This document shows, one piece after another, positions 9,534 to 18,618 of a stretch of DNA of 59,399 bases. Under the pieces are notes generated by a model. That model was not told the DNA's origin and ran no database searches. It saw only the letters and a list, made by a program, of their open reading frames with translations. This stretch comes from Clostridiales bacterium (GTDB lineage Bacteria; Bacillota; Clostridia; Christensenellales; Borkfalkiaceae): positions 1 through 59,399 of the forward strand of contig SVHY01000007.1 of assembly GCA_015055545.1 (NCBI GenBank), read 5' to 3'. The translations under genes were made by a program, and so were the position numbers. Within the stretch, counting starts at the first letter, position 1; every line of letters starts with the position of its first letter.

Positions 9534-9562
9534 TTGCTTTTTTAAAAACAGTATGATATAAT
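9534..9562 (+). promoter_or_regulatory. Sigma-A-type promoter for the C_GCAxxG_C_C gene
   Basis: TTGCTT (9534-9539), a 17-bp spacer and TATAAT (9557-9562) lie in the short divergent region between mtnN and the next plus-strand gene, about 45 bases before its start. Confidence 0.6.
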
Positions 9563-9606
9563 ATTATCAGTCTTATACTATATTATTATAACAGGAGAGA
9601 AAAGAA

Positions 9607-10059
9607 ATGTCAAGAGCAGAAACGGCAAAAAAATATTTTGAACAAGGATATGCGTGTTCGCAAGCGGTAGCGTTGGCGTTTGCCGACGTAGCGGGTGTTA
9701 ATGAGGAAACGATTGCAAAAATCATGTTGCCGTTCGGCGGTGGTTTTGGTAGACTGCGTTTAACCTGCGGCGCGGTGAGCGGTATGGTAGCGGTGCTTGG
9801 AGCAACTTGCGCGGGTGCGGAGAACACGCCTGAAAACAAAACTGGTACGTACGCAATGACGCAAGAGCTTTGCAAAAAATTCCAAGAAGAAAACGGCAGT
9901 TTGATTTGTGCGGAGTTGTTGGAAGGGGTGAACGTGACGGTTGGCGGCGCGCCTGAGGCGCGTACGGCGGAATATTACAAAAAACGCCCCTGCGCGGAAA
10001 TCGTATACAGCGCGGCGGCGATTTTGGAAAAATACCTGCAAGACAAAGGCGTTTTATAA
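9607..10059 (+). CDS. C_GCAxxG_C_C family redox-type protein
   Basis: A 150-residue soluble protein of the cysteine-motif family usually annotated C_GCAxxG_C_C (redox-active or metal-binding, function unproven). The spaced cysteines are visible: GYACSQAV near the N-terminus, LTCGAVSGMVAVLGATCAG in the middle, LICAELL and KRPCAEIV near the end. A glycine-rich GGGFGRLR precedes the central motif. Such proteins are common in anaerobes and may bind a metal centre or act in thiol exchange. It has its own promoter, AGGAGA ribosome binding site and terminator, so it is a single-gene unit. Confidence 0.85.
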   Translation: MSRAETAKKYFEQGYACSQAVALAFADVAGVNEETIAKIMLPFGGGFGRLRLTCGAVSGMVAVLGATCAGAENTPENKTGTYAMTQELCKKFQEENGSLICAELLEGVNVTVGGAPEARTAEYYKKRPCAEIVYSAAAILEKYLQDKGVL

Positions 10060-10081
10060 TTCTACGCAAAGCATATAAACG

Positions 10082-10112
10082 GGAAGAGAAATAAAAATCT
10101 CTTCCTTTTTTT
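10082..10112 (+). terminator. Intrinsic terminator after the C_GCAxxG_C_C gene
   Basis: GGAAGAGA (10082-10089) pairs with TCTCTTCC (10098-10105), followed by seven T residues. Confidence 0.85.
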
Positions 10113-10177
10113 GTGCTTAAAAACATAACGCGGACAAAGCGTGCATAGGATATACATGTATTAAAGGAGTAAAAATT

Positions 10178-11677
10178 ATGCGTTTGTCTAAATTGGTGCG
10201 GGCTGTCCGCGGTTGTGAAATGGTATACGGTAGCCCGTGGGAACGGGATATTGAACAGTTGTCTACGGATAGCCGCACGGTGCGACAAGGCGCGCTGTTT
10301 TTTTGCTTGGTCGGCAAAAACGCGGACGGACATTCGTATGCGGCGGATGCGGTTAAATACGGTGCTGTGGCGGTGGTCGTCGAACGGAAATTGGATATAG
10401 CCGTGCCACAACTACTAGTAAAAGATACCCGATTAGCACTTGCGTTGATCGCCTCCGTTTTTTACGGCGAACCGAGTGAACGATTGAAAGTCGTGGGAAT
10501 AACGGGTACGAACGGGAAAACGACGACTGCGCATATGCTCGCCTCTATTTTTGAGGCAAGCGGTAAAAAAACGGGTTTGATAGGTACGCTCGGCGTGCGT
10601 TACGCGGATAAATATTTTCCTGCGGATTTGACGACGCCCGACCCGATACCTTTGCAAAAAACTTTGTCGGAAATGGTGGCGGCGGGCGTGCAATACGTAG
10701 TTATGGAAGTGTCTGCACACGCGCTGTATTATAAAAAGACGGCAGGGGTACGCTTTGCCGCGTGTATCTTTACCAACGCTACCCAAGACCATTTGGATTT
10801 TTTTGGGGATATGCAAACGTATAAAGAGGCGAAGGGCGAACTGTTTTTATCGTCCGTGTGTCCGATAGCCGTTTTAAACGGCGACGACCCGTTTGGGCGT
10901 GAGTTGGGAAAACGGCGTGAACGGGAACAGGAAACGAAGTCGGAATGGGGTGTGAAGACCTGTTATTACGCGTTGCAAACGCCAGCCGATGCGTTCGCAA
11001 TCATAACGGACGAATCGATGGACGGAACGGAGTGCGTTTTGAATATCGACGACGGGCTTTGTCGCGTATCGCTTGCGCTTGCGGGACGGCACAACGTATA
11101 TAACGCGTTGGCGGCGGCGGTGTGCGCCGTGGAAATGCAAATCGACGCTGAACGTATCGCGGCAGGATTAATGCGATTAAAGCGGGTGAACGGTAGGTTG
11201 GAACGGGCAGGGGAATATCGTGGTGCGCGGATATTCGTTGATTTTGCACATACGCCCGACGGGTTAAAGCAGTCGCTACAAACGCTCCGCGTGCATTGTA
11301 AAGGTAGGCTAATTTGTTTGTTCGGTTGCGGTGGGAACAGGGACAAGGAAAAACGTCCGTTAATGGGCGAGGTTGCGGCAAAATATTGCGATTTTGCGAT
11401 ATTGACGTCAGATAATCCGCGCTATGAAGACCCGTTGGATATTTTGTCGGAAATCGAACGCGGTTACCGTCGGTTTTCTATGCGATACGTGGTCGTGCCC
11501 GAACGGAAAAAGGCGATGGAATACGCGATTGAAAGTTTGCGCACGGGCGATATATTGCTCGTTGCGGGAAAAGGCGGGGAAGATTACCAAGAGATTATGG
11601 GTATAAAATACCCGTTCAACGACCATGATATAATCACTGAAATCGTCGAGGAACAACGCGTTTTAACCAAACGTTGA
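10178..11677 (+). CDS. murE: UDP-MurNAc-tripeptide synthetase MurE, meso-DAP type
   Basis: MurE adds the third residue to UDP-MurNAc-L-Ala-D-Glu in peptidoglycan synthesis. The ATP-binding GITGTNGKTTT is near residue 109 and the central domain shows MEVSAHAL. The substrate-selecting motif reads TSDNPR, the DNPR signature of enzymes that use meso-diaminopimelate instead of lysine, so the wall is predicted to be DAP type. The length of 499 is normal. AAAGGAG lies eight bases before the ATG. It heads a cluster with mraY, murD, ftsW, murA and divIB, but murF, which usually follows murE, is absent. Confidence 0.96.
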   Translation: MRLSKLVRAVRGCEMVYGSPWERDIEQLSTDSRTVRQGALFFCLVGKNADGHSYAADAVKYGAVAVVVERKLDIAVPQLLVKDTRLALALIASVFYGEPSERLKVVGITGTNGKTTTAHMLASIFEASGKKTGLIGTLGVRYADKYFPADLTTPDPIPLQKTLSEMVAAGVQYVVMEVSAHALYYKKTAGVRFAACIFTNATQDHLDFFGDMQTYKEAKGELFLSSVCPIAVLNGDDPFGRELGKRREREQETKSEWGVKTCYYALQTPADAFAIITDESMDGTECVLNIDDGLCRVSLALAGRHNVYNALAAAVCAVEMQIDAERIAAGLMRLKRVNGRLERAGEYRGARIFVDFAHTPDGLKQSLQTLRVHCKGRLICLFGCGGNRDKEKRPLMGEVAAKYCDFAILTSDNPRYEDPLDILSEIERGYRRFSMRYVVVPERKKAMEYAIESLRTGDILLVAGKGGEDYQEIMGIKYPFNDHDIITEIVEEQRVLTKR

Positions 11678-12645
11678 AATTTGGTAAATTTATGAAATTA
11701 TATCTATTCGTTGCGCTGGTGGCGTTTGCTTTATCGTTTGCGTTTTGCTATGCGCTGATACCCGTTTTGCGAAAATACAAAGCAGGTCAAAATATTCTCG
11801 TATACGTAAAGGAACATTCCTCTAAAAAAGGTACGCCGACGATGGGCGGGATTGCGTTCGTCGCGGCGGCGGTGCTTGCAATAGCCGTTTTCTTGCGCAC
11901 GCGTGAAAGGGTTGCGCTCGTTACGCTTGCTATCGGGCTTTCGTATATGATAGTTGGGCTTTTGGACGATTTTTTAAAACGGAAGCATAAGCAAAACTTG
12001 GGACTACGCGCGTGGCAAAAATTCGCATTTCAAGCCTGTATCGCCTTGCTTGCGGGGATATTTTGTTTTCGGGCAGGATTAACAAAGTGGTATATACCGT
12101 TGACGAAAAGAACCGTAAACGTAGGTTGGGGGGTAATACCTTTATCTGCGTTCGTATTTTTAGCTACCGTCAACGCGGTCAATTTAACCGACGGTTTGGA
12201 CGGCTTGGCGGCGGGGACGAGTGTTCCGTTTTTTGTCGTGATGGCTACGTTGATTTTGGTGGAAGTCGGTAATTCGTCGATGGTCGTCGTGTGCTTTGCG
12301 TTAAGCGGTGCGTTGATAGGGTATTTGCCTTTTAATATATCGCCGGCAAGCGTATTTATGGGCGATACGGGTTCTTTATCGCTGGGAGGTTTTGCTGCGT
12401 GCGTGGGGCTGTTTACGGGTAATGCGTTCTATATCGCGATTGTTGGCGTAATGTTTGTGCTCTCCGTTGTTTCCGTTTTGTTGCAGGTGGTGTATTTTAA
12501 ATGCACGGGTGGGAAACGTATTTTTCTTATGTCGCCCATTCATCACCATTTTCAAGAAAAGGGGTATTCGGAAAGCCGGATTGCGTACGCGTATTTCTTG
12601 GTTACGCTCGTTGTCGGTACGGTTTGTATCGCGGTAATATTATAA
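11674..12645 (+). CDS. mraY: Phospho-MurNAc-pentapeptide transferase MraY
   Basis: MraY moves phospho-MurNAc-pentapeptide onto undecaprenyl phosphate to form lipid I in the membrane. The protein has about ten hydrophobic segments and the three signatures: GLLDDF, NAVNLTDGLDGLAAG with the catalytic Asp, MGDTGSLSLGG, and the HHHFQEKG loop. The TTG at 11674 overlaps the murE stop. An ATG at 11692 would give 317 residues, close to the usual length; neither start has a clear ribosome binding site, so the start is uncertain. Confidence 0.95.
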   Translation: MKFGKFMKLYLFVALVAFALSFAFCYALIPVLRKYKAGQNILVYVKEHSSKKGTPTMGGIAFVAAAVLAIAVFLRTRERVALVTLAIGLSYMIVGLLDDFLKRKHKQNLGLRAWQKFAFQACIALLAGIFCFRAGLTKWYIPLTKRTVNVGWGVIPLSAFVFLATVNAVNLTDGLDGLAAGTSVPFFVVMATLILVEVGNSSMVVVCFALSGALIGYLPFNISPASVFMGDTGSLSLGGFAACVGLFTGNAFYIAIVGVMFVLSVVSVLLQVVYFKCTGGKRIFLMSPIHHHFQEKGYSESRIAYAYFLVTLVVGTVCIAVIL

Positions 12646-12660
12646 AAAACGGAGTAAAGT

Positions 12661-14076
12661 ATGTATCTTAAAAATCAAACATTTTTCGTATTAGGTCTTT
12701 CACGTTCGGGGAAAGCGGCGGCGGAATTTTTACTCTCGCAAGGCGCGCTCGTGTATATCTACGACGACGCAAATTCCGAACGCGTGGAGAAAACGGCGCA
12801 AGAGCTTGAAAAAAAAGGCGCAAAACGAGTTGTAAAAGAACAGCTTGTAAAGTTGCCCGACGTTTGCGACGTGCTTGTGTTAAGTCCGGGAATTCCGATT
12901 GATCATTCGCTTGCGGTGGCGTTTAAGCGCAAGAAAAAAGCGGTGATAGGTGAAACGGAGCTTGCAGCGCGGTACATAAAAACTCCTGTCGTAGCGGTTA
13001 CGGGTACGAACGGGAAAACGACCACCGTTTCTATGATAGCGGAAACGCTTTGTAAAGGCGGGTTCAACGCAAAGGCGTGTGGCAATATCGGTACGCCGAT
13101 GATAGAAATGCGCGAGATGGACGAAACGGGCGTTGCCGTTGCGGAAATTTCCAGCTTTCAAATGGAAACGCTCAATTCTCTATGCCCGCATATCGCCGTT
13201 GTTTTAAATATAACGGAAGACCATCTCAACCGCCATTATAATATGGAAAACTACGTTTTTCTCAAAGCGAAACTGTTGAAGAATTTGACGGAATCGGAGT
13301 TTGCGGTGCTCAATTACGACGACGTAGTTGTGCGCGGTTTTGCTGAAAAAACGAAAGCGAAAACCGTTTGGTTTTCTACACGTGAACGGGTACAGGGCGC
13401 GTATTTTGCGGACGGCGCGCTGTATTTTAAAGGCGAGAAAATACTTGCGGCAACGGATATGCTCACGGACGGATTGCATAACGTACAAAACGCGCTCGCA
13501 TGCATTGCCGTTGCAAAAATTATGGGTGTAAAGAGTGCGGATATAGCCGCCGTACTTACTTCGTTTAAGGGTATTAAACACCGCGTGGAATATATCGGCA
13601 CGGTAAACGGCGTAGCCTATATCGACGATTCCAAGGGTACGAACGTTGACGCGACGGTAAAAGCGGTGAGTTGCATGAAAAAGCCTACGCTTTTATTGCT
13701 CGGCGGGAAAAATAAGGGGTATGATTACGCAAAACTGTTTGCGGTTTTGAAAAAATCGGCGGTTCGACACGCCGTGTTATACGGTGAAAACAGATACGTT
13801 CTGTTAAAGAGCGCGCGCGAAAACGGGTTTGAAAGCGTAACCGTTTGCGAAAACTTCACGATTGCCGTAAAGGTAGCGTCGCTCGTTGCCAAAGTGGACG
13901 AAACGGTGTTATTAAGCCCTGCCAGCGCAAGCTTCGACGAGTTTGCGGGTTATGAAGAAAGAGGTGATAGATTTGTTGAAATCGTACGATCGCTTGCGGT
14001 TGAACCCGTCGAAAAGCCGCAAGAACAAAACGGAAACGAAACGAAAGACGGCGACTTGGACGAACGAACGGAGTAA
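12661..14076 (+). CDS. murD: UDP-N-acetylmuramoylalanine--D-glutamate ligase MurD
   Basis: MurD adds D-glutamate to UDP-MurNAc-L-Ala. The N-terminal Rossmann-like domain begins FFVLGLSRSGKAAAEFL. The ATP-binding motif VTGTNGKTTT lies near residues 115-125, followed by EISSFQME and NITEDHLNRH. The C-terminal domain carries YIDDSKGTNVDAT and LLLGGKNKGYDY. A hydrophilic tail of about 30 residues after the family core is encoded in the stretch that also holds the start of ftsW in another frame. ACGGAG precedes the ATG. Confidence 0.96.
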   Translation: MYLKNQTFFVLGLSRSGKAAAEFLLSQGALVYIYDDANSERVEKTAQELEKKGAKRVVKEQLVKLPDVCDVLVLSPGIPIDHSLAVAFKRKKKAVIGETELAARYIKTPVVAVTGTNGKTTTVSMIAETLCKGGFNAKACGNIGTPMIEMREMDETGVAVAEISSFQMETLNSLCPHIAVVLNITEDHLNRHYNMENYVFLKAKLLKNLTESEFAVLNYDDVVVRGFAEKTKAKTVWFSTRERVQGAYFADGALYFKGEKILAATDMLTDGLHNVQNALACIAVAKIMGVKSADIAAVLTSFKGIKHRVEYIGTVNGVAYIDDSKGTNVDATVKAVSCMKKPTLLLLGGKNKGYDYAKLFAVLKKSAVRHAVLYGENRYVLLKSARENGFESVTVCENFTIAVKVASLVAKVDETVLLSPASASFDEFAGYEERGDRFVEIVRSLAVEPVEKPQEQNGNETKDGDLDERTE

Positions 14077-15202
14077 ACCGCACGGGGATTTGCTTATTCC
14101 GATTTTGACGTTGTTTTTGTCGGCGTTTGGCGTGCTTGCCGTGTATTCGGCAAGCGGTTATACCGCACAAGCGCAATACGGGAATAAATGGTATTTCGTC
14201 AAAAAACAGGCGTTAGGTTTTTTGTTCGGACTTGTGGCTTTTTTCGTTTGCAGTCGGCTCAATCCGCAAAAACTGTGCGGGAAACGCGTACGTATCGTTG
14301 CACTTATCGTGCCTATGGTTTTGCTTGCGTTGGTGTTCGTGCCCGGGCTTGGGATAAGCAATTACGGGGCGACGCGTTGGATTGGCGTAGGAGGGGTTAC
14401 CATACAACCGTCCGAAATAGCCAAATACGGGTTCGTGATATTTGCGGCGGGATATATGTCCGAGAATATAGGCGAAATGCGAACGTTTAAGGGCGTGTTA
14501 CCTGTACTCTTTGCGGGCGGGGCGATTTGTCTGCTCATCATTTTAGAACCGAATATGTCCGTAACGATGTGCGTCGCGCTTTTAATGCTCGTCATGCTTT
14601 TTTTAGGCGGTATGAAGATAAAACATTTCCTAATCATTTTCATTCCCGTTTTAGCGGTAGTGCCCGTGCTTATCGCGATAGAACCGTACCGCTTATCCCG
14701 TTTATCCGCGTTTTTAGATCCTTGGGAAAATCCGCGCGGGGAGGGGTATCAGCTCATTCAATCGCTGTACGCGCTCGGCAACGGCGGTTGGTTTGGTACG
14801 GGCTTGTTCCGTTCGCGGCAAAAATACCGTTTTTTGCCGTTTGCCGAAAGCGATTTTATTTTGTCGATTATCGGCGAAGAGCTTGGCTTTGTCGGAATTT
14901 TCGTGTTGTTTTCGGTTAGCGCGCTGCTCATTTTTCGGGGTATTAAAACGGCGAAAGAATCGCACGATTTGTTTTCAATGTTACTTGCTGCGGGAATAAC
15001 GCTCGTATACGGGATACAAACGGTGGTCAACGCCTTGGTCGTGAGCGGGGCTATACCGCCGACGGGATTGCCGTTGCCGCTCGTGAGCGCGGGGAATACT
15101 TCGTTGATTATCACTATGGGTTCGATGGGGGTATTATACGCAATTTCCGTACGTAATCGTGTGCAAGTAAACACAAAACGGGCACAAAAATTCATACAAT
15201 AA
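13973..15202 (+). CDS. ftsW: FtsW-type SEDS peptidoglycan polymerase
   Basis: FtsW polymerises lipid II into septal glycan with its partner PBP. The protein shows a basic cytoplasmic N-terminus, about ten membrane helices and SEDS signatures such as YGATRWIGVGGVTIQPSE, SRLSAFLDPWENPRGEGYQ, ESDFILSIIGEELGFVG and PLPLVSAGNTS. The frame is open from 13943, but the strong AGAGGTGAT at 13960-13968 points to TTG at 13973 or 13976, which leaves about 100 bases overlapping the end of murD. FtsW rather than RodA is inferred from its place in the division cluster. No murG follows. Confidence 0.9.
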   Translation: MLKSYDRLRLNPSKSRKNKTETKRKTATWTNERSKPHGDLLIPILTLFLSAFGVLAVYSASGYTAQAQYGNKWYFVKKQALGFLFGLVAFFVCSRLNPQKLCGKRVRIVALIVPMVLLALVFVPGLGISNYGATRWIGVGGVTIQPSEIAKYGFVIFAAGYMSENIGEMRTFKGVLPVLFAGGAICLLIILEPNMSVTMCVALLMLVMLFLGGMKIKHFLIIFIPVLAVVPVLIAIEPYRLSRLSAFLDPWENPRGEGYQLIQSLYALGNGGWFGTGLFRSRQKYRFLPFAESDFILSIIGEELGFVGIFVLFSVSALLIFRGIKTAKESHDLFSMLLAAGITLVYGIQTVVNALVVSGAIPPTGLPLPLVSAGNTSLIITMGSMGVLYAISVRNRVQVNTKRAQKFIQ

Positions 15203-15221
15203 AGCATAAGGAGCTTTATGT

Positions 15222-16478
15222 ATGGATAAATTTATTATAGACGGCGGTGAAAAGCTGTATGGCAAAGTAGAAATACAAAGTGCCAAAAACACCGTGTTGC
15301 CTTTGCTTGCCGCGTCCGTTTTAACCGATGAACAAGTGAAAATCAGGGGCGTGCCGACGATTGCGGACGTAGAAAATATGTTGCGGATACTCACCGAACT
15401 TGGCTGTAAAATACAGCGCAAAAAAGAGTATTCCGTTATCGACAGTTCCAACGCAGTTTCCCACGAAATCCCACCGCGGCTTACAAGGGAACTGCGTTCT
15501 TCCGTTTTTATGCTCGGCTCGGTATTAACCCGTTTCCGTCGCGCAAAAATTTCCTATCCCGGCGGTTGCGATATAGGACTTCGGCCGATTGATTTGCATT
15601 TGTCGGGCTTGAAACGTTTGGGTGTGGAAATCACGGAAGAGGGTGGTTATATCGATTGCAAAGCGGATAAACTCGTCGGAACGGAAATTTTGCTCGATTT
15701 TCCCAGCGTCGGAGCGACGGAAAATATCATTCTTGCCGCGGTAAAAGCGGAAGGGTTTACCGTTATCCGCAACGCGGCGAAAGAACCTGAGATCGTCGAT
15801 TTGCAAAACTTTCTCAACGCGATGGGCGCGAAAGTGCGTGGCGCAGGCGGGGGAACGGTGCTGATTGAAGGCGTAAAACGTTTGCACGGCGTGGATTATA
15901 CGCCGATAGGCGACAGGATAGAGGCGGGAACGTACCTCATCGCGGCGGCGTCTTGCGGGGGTGAAATAGAAACGGACGGCGTTCCGCCTGAAAATATTGC
16001 GGCACTTTTACATAAATTGCGTGAAAACGGTTGCAAAATACATACGAAAAATGATAAAATAGTATTGCAAAGCAACGGACGGTTGAAAGCGGTGGACTTG
16101 GTGGAAACGATGCCCTTCCCCGGTTTTCCTACGGATATGCAGGCGCAGTATTCCACGCTTTGCTGTACGGCGCAGGGTACGACGCTCGTGGTAGAGAACC
16201 TGTTTGAAACGCGGTATAAATACGCAGGGGAGCTTAAACGCATGGGCGCGGATATTACCGTGCGCGGCAGAACCGCAGTGATTCGCGGCGTGGAAAGATT
16301 GCACGGCGCGCAGGTAACGGCGGGGGATTTGCGCGGCGGCGCGGCTCTCGTTTTAGCGGCGCTCAAAGCCGAAGGTCAAAGCACGGTTATCGACCTTTCT
16401 CATATCGATAGAGGGTATGCGGATTTTGAGTACAAACTCAAAAAACTCGGCGCAACTATTCGTCGCGTGCATATATAG
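15222..16478 (+). CDS. murA: UDP-N-acetylglucosamine 1-carboxyvinyltransferase MurA
   Basis: MurA transfers enolpyruvate from PEP to UDP-GlcNAc, the first committed step of peptidoglycan synthesis. The length of 418 is normal. SAKNTVLPLLAA (Lys22-Asn23 pair) binds substrate. The loop YPGGCDIGLRPIDLHL carries Cys116, the residue fosfomycin alkylates, so the enzyme is predicted to be sensitive and not of the Cys-to-Asp resistant kind. It sits between ftsW and divIB, where many Firmicutes have murG and murB. AAGGAG lies before the ATG. Confidence 0.96.
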   Translation: MDKFIIDGGEKLYGKVEIQSAKNTVLPLLAASVLTDEQVKIRGVPTIADVENMLRILTELGCKIQRKKEYSVIDSSNAVSHEIPPRLTRELRSSVFMLGSVLTRFRRAKISYPGGCDIGLRPIDLHLSGLKRLGVEITEEGGYIDCKADKLVGTEILLDFPSVGATENIILAAVKAEGFTVIRNAAKEPEIVDLQNFLNAMGAKVRGAGGGTVLIEGVKRLHGVDYTPIGDRIEAGTYLIAAASCGGEIETDGVPPENIAALLHKLRENGCKIHTKNDKIVLQSNGRLKAVDLVETMPFPGFPTDMQAQYSTLCCTAQGTTLVVENLFETRYKYAGELKRMGADITVRGRTAVIRGVERLHGAQVTAGDLRGGAALVLAALKAEGQSTVIDLSHIDRGYADFEYKLKKLGATIRRVHI

Positions 16479-16503
16479 AAAAGGCTTTTAAAGGGATAAA
16501 AGA

Positions 16504-17301
16504 ATGCGAAAGAAAAATTTGTTGGTGTTTATATTGACGCTTTTGATATTTTTATCGGCGGTATTGCTTGGTGTTTCCACCGTATACCGCGTGAGCGACG
16601 TTACGGTGTACGCGCCCGTCGTTTCCAAGGAAGCGCAAGCGGAGGCCAAACAATTGCAAAGCGAGTTGCTTTCTGCGTACGAAAAGGACAGTACGCTGTT
16701 TGTCAGCGACGAAAAAGCACAGGCAATCGTGGAAAAATTTCCGTATTTCCATTTGACGAAATTTGAAAGAGCGTATCCCAACCGTATCGTTATCGAAGTC
16801 CAGGAAGAGGCGGAAGTGTACGCCGTGCCCACTGTGGATAAAAAGGCGTATTATATCCTTTCCGCAAACGGAACGGTGCTCGGCGAACGTGCGACTTACG
16901 AAAACCGTTCGGACGGCGTGAAAAACGTACTCATTAGCGGTTTAAACGCTACGGGCGAAAAGGGTGCAGAGCTTGCGGGTGACGCTTGCTTGGATAGTCT
17001 ATTTGCCGTGCTGGGGTATATGCACGAACGCTTGGGCGGCGTGCGTCGAAATCTGTTGTCGGTGGAAGTACAACGCCCCGCAACCGACGAGAAACAAACC
17101 ATGTTCGTATGTACGATGACGGAAGGTGTAAAGCTCTATATCCGCAATCCCTATCAGGACGGTTTAGAAAAGGCTACGGCGGCAATGGACGCGTATTTTG
17201 CTCTGTCTGACGCGCAGCGTTTGACTGGCGCGGTGCTCGTCTACGACGGGGAAAACGGCGCGAAAGCGCAGTATTTTACGCGAATAGACGTTTTAGCCTA
17301 A
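16504..17301 (+). CDS. divIB: Cell division protein DivIB/FtsQ
   Basis: DivIB/FtsQ is a bitopic divisome protein that stabilises FtsL and FtsB. The 265 residues show a short basic N-terminus, one membrane helix (about residues 6-26) and an extracytoplasmic POTRA-type domain. That domain starts at YRVSDVTVYAPVV and holds the typical FPYFHLTKFERAYPNRIVIEVQEE segment, followed by a beta domain containing YYILSANGTVLG. Sequence conservation in this family is low, so the call rests on topology, POTRA pattern and position before ftsA-ftsZ. A terminator follows it directly. Confidence 0.88.
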   Translation: MRKKNLLVFILTLLIFLSAVLLGVSTVYRVSDVTVYAPVVSKEAQAEAKQLQSELLSAYEKDSTLFVSDEKAQAIVEKFPYFHLTKFERAYPNRIVIEVQEEAEVYAVPTVDKKAYYILSANGTVLGERATYENRSDGVKNVLISGLNATGEKGAELAGDACLDSLFAVLGYMHERLGGVRRNLLSVEVQRPATDEKQTMFVCTMTEGVKLYIRNPYQDGLEKATAAMDAYFALSDAQRLTGAVLVYDGENGAKAQYFTRIDVLA

Positions 17302-17323
17302 AAAATATACGGAAAAATGCCGT

Positions 17324-17349
17324 AAAAACGCGCTTTGTGCGCGTTTTTT
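17324..17349 (+). terminator. Intrinsic terminator inside the division cluster
   Basis: AAAAACGCGC (17324-17333), loop TTTGT, and GCGCGTTTTTT (17339-17349). It separates murE-divIB from ftsA-ftsZ. Confidence 0.85.
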
Positions 17350-17361
17350 CTTTTCAAGTTA

Positions 17362-17390
17362 TTGACATTTCTTTGTAAATGTTGTATAAT
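17362..17390 (+). promoter_or_regulatory. Consensus sigma-A promoter for ftsA-ftsZ
   Basis: TTGACA (17362-17367), a 17-bp spacer and TATAAT (17385-17390) match the vegetative consensus exactly, about 40 bases before the ftsA start. Together with the terminator just upstream this makes ftsA-ftsZ a separate, strongly transcribed unit. Confidence 0.92.
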
Positions 17391-17430
17391 TATAACAAGA
17401 TTTTATTTTGTAGCAAAGGGGGAGAAGGTT

Positions 17431-18618
17431 GTGAAAAACGAAACGGTTGCCGTTTTGGACGTGCGTTCGTATGAAATTACTTTCTTTCTCGGTACGAAAG
17501 GGGTAAACGGGAATTTCGTTATCAGCGGTATTCACACGGAAAAATACGAAGGTTTTTCATCGGACGGATTTTTTGATACCGCCGCGTTTCGTCGTGCCGT
17601 AGTTGCCGCCGTTACGATTGTTCGGCAAAACTACGATGGAAAAATCAACGAAATCCACGTCGGCGTGCCGTCGGCGTTCGTGCAGGTGGCTACGAAAGGG
17701 CATACGCTCTCTTTCCCGTCCAAGCGTAAAATCTCGTCGCAGGATATCGATGCTTTATACGAAAGCGGGCTTTCTGAATTGATGTGTTCGGGGCGGTGCG
17801 TACGCCGTTCTAATATGTATTTTACACTCGGCGATAATCGCAAATATTTCTTTGCCGACGATTTATACGGCGTGCCGACTACGCAGTTAAAGGGCGCGCT
17901 GTGTTATTATTTTATTTCAGAAGAATTTGCAACGCTTGCGGAAACGGTGTTAAACGATTTGGGCGTGCAAACGGTTTGCTTTTTACCGTCAACGTTAGCG
18001 CAGTCGCTTTATTTATTGTCCGAAAAACGCCGTGAGGGCTATGCGTTTTTGTTAGATATAGGGTTTATGACTACGTCTGTTTCCGTCGTTTACGGCAACG
18101 GGATCGTGCATGAAGAAACGTTTGATTTTGGGAAAGGCACGCTGCTCGTTTCTCTCATGCAAAATTTATCTGTAGATATGGAAACGGCGGAAGAGATTTT
18201 GAGCTCGTCCAACGTTTCCGGCGGAGGAGTTCCGCGCGGTTTGACTTGGACGAACGAACGGGGCGATACGTCTTTTCCCGTGCAATTCGTTACAGACGTT
18301 TTGAAATGTGAGCTGGACGTTTTGTGCGAAAAAGTGGAAACCTTTTTAAGTAAATACTATCGTGAAAAAGCGGCAACGGTGTTTGCGGTAAATCCGATTA
18401 GTATTACGGGCGAAGGCAGTACGTGTGTAGCGGGCGCGGCAGAACATATCGCAAACCGCTTAAACCGTTTGACGGAAGTGGCGTATCCTGATTTGCCTTA
18501 TTACGATAAGCCCAACTGGTCTTCGCGGATAGGGCTTTTGAATATGGCGACTTTAGAACGAAAAAAACGCGGTTGGATTCAAAGATTTTTCAGTAAAAAC
18601 GGAGGAAAAAATAAATGA
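17431..18618 (+). CDS. ftsA: FtsA-like cell division ATPase (divergent)
   Basis: FtsA is an actin-fold ATPase that tethers FtsZ to the membrane. This protein opens with AVLDVRSYEITFFLG (phosphate-1 region). It has a 1C-like domain with HVGVPSAFVQV, a phosphate-2 region LLDIGFMTTSVSVVYGNG and a late SITGEGS-VAGAAEHIANRL segment. The C-terminus KKRGWIQRFFSKNGGKNK is a plausible amphipathic membrane-targeting helix. Core motifs are weaker than in typical FtsA. The frame is open from 17335, but the GTG at 17431 is preferred: GGGGGAG lies just upstream and the promoter -10 lies after 17335. It overlaps ftsZ by four bases. 395 residues. Confidence 0.8.
   Translation: MKNETVAVLDVRSYEITFFLGTKGVNGNFVISGIHTEKYEGFSSDGFFDTAAFRRAVVAAVTIVRQNYDGKINEIHVGVPSAFVQVATKGHTLSFPSKRKISSQDIDALYESGLSELMCSGRCVRRSNMYFTLGDNRKYFFADDLYGVPTTQLKGALCYYFISEEFATLAETVLNDLGVQTVCFLPSTLAQSLYLLSEKRREGYAFLLDIGFMTTSVSVVYGNGIVHEETFDFGKGTLLVSLMQNLSVDMETAEEILSSSNVSGGGVPRGLTWTNERGDTSFPVQFVTDVLKCELDVLCEKVETFLSKYYREKAATVFAVNPISITGEGSTCVAGAAEHIANRLNRLTEVAYPDLPYYDKPNWSSRIGLLNMATLERKKRGWIQRFFSKNGGKNK

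Noticed and set aside
17335-17430. Earlier start for ftsA giving a 32-residue hydrophobic extension
   Set aside because: The region holds the terminator arm and the promoter of the gene itself, and the strong GGGGGAG points to GTG at 17431.
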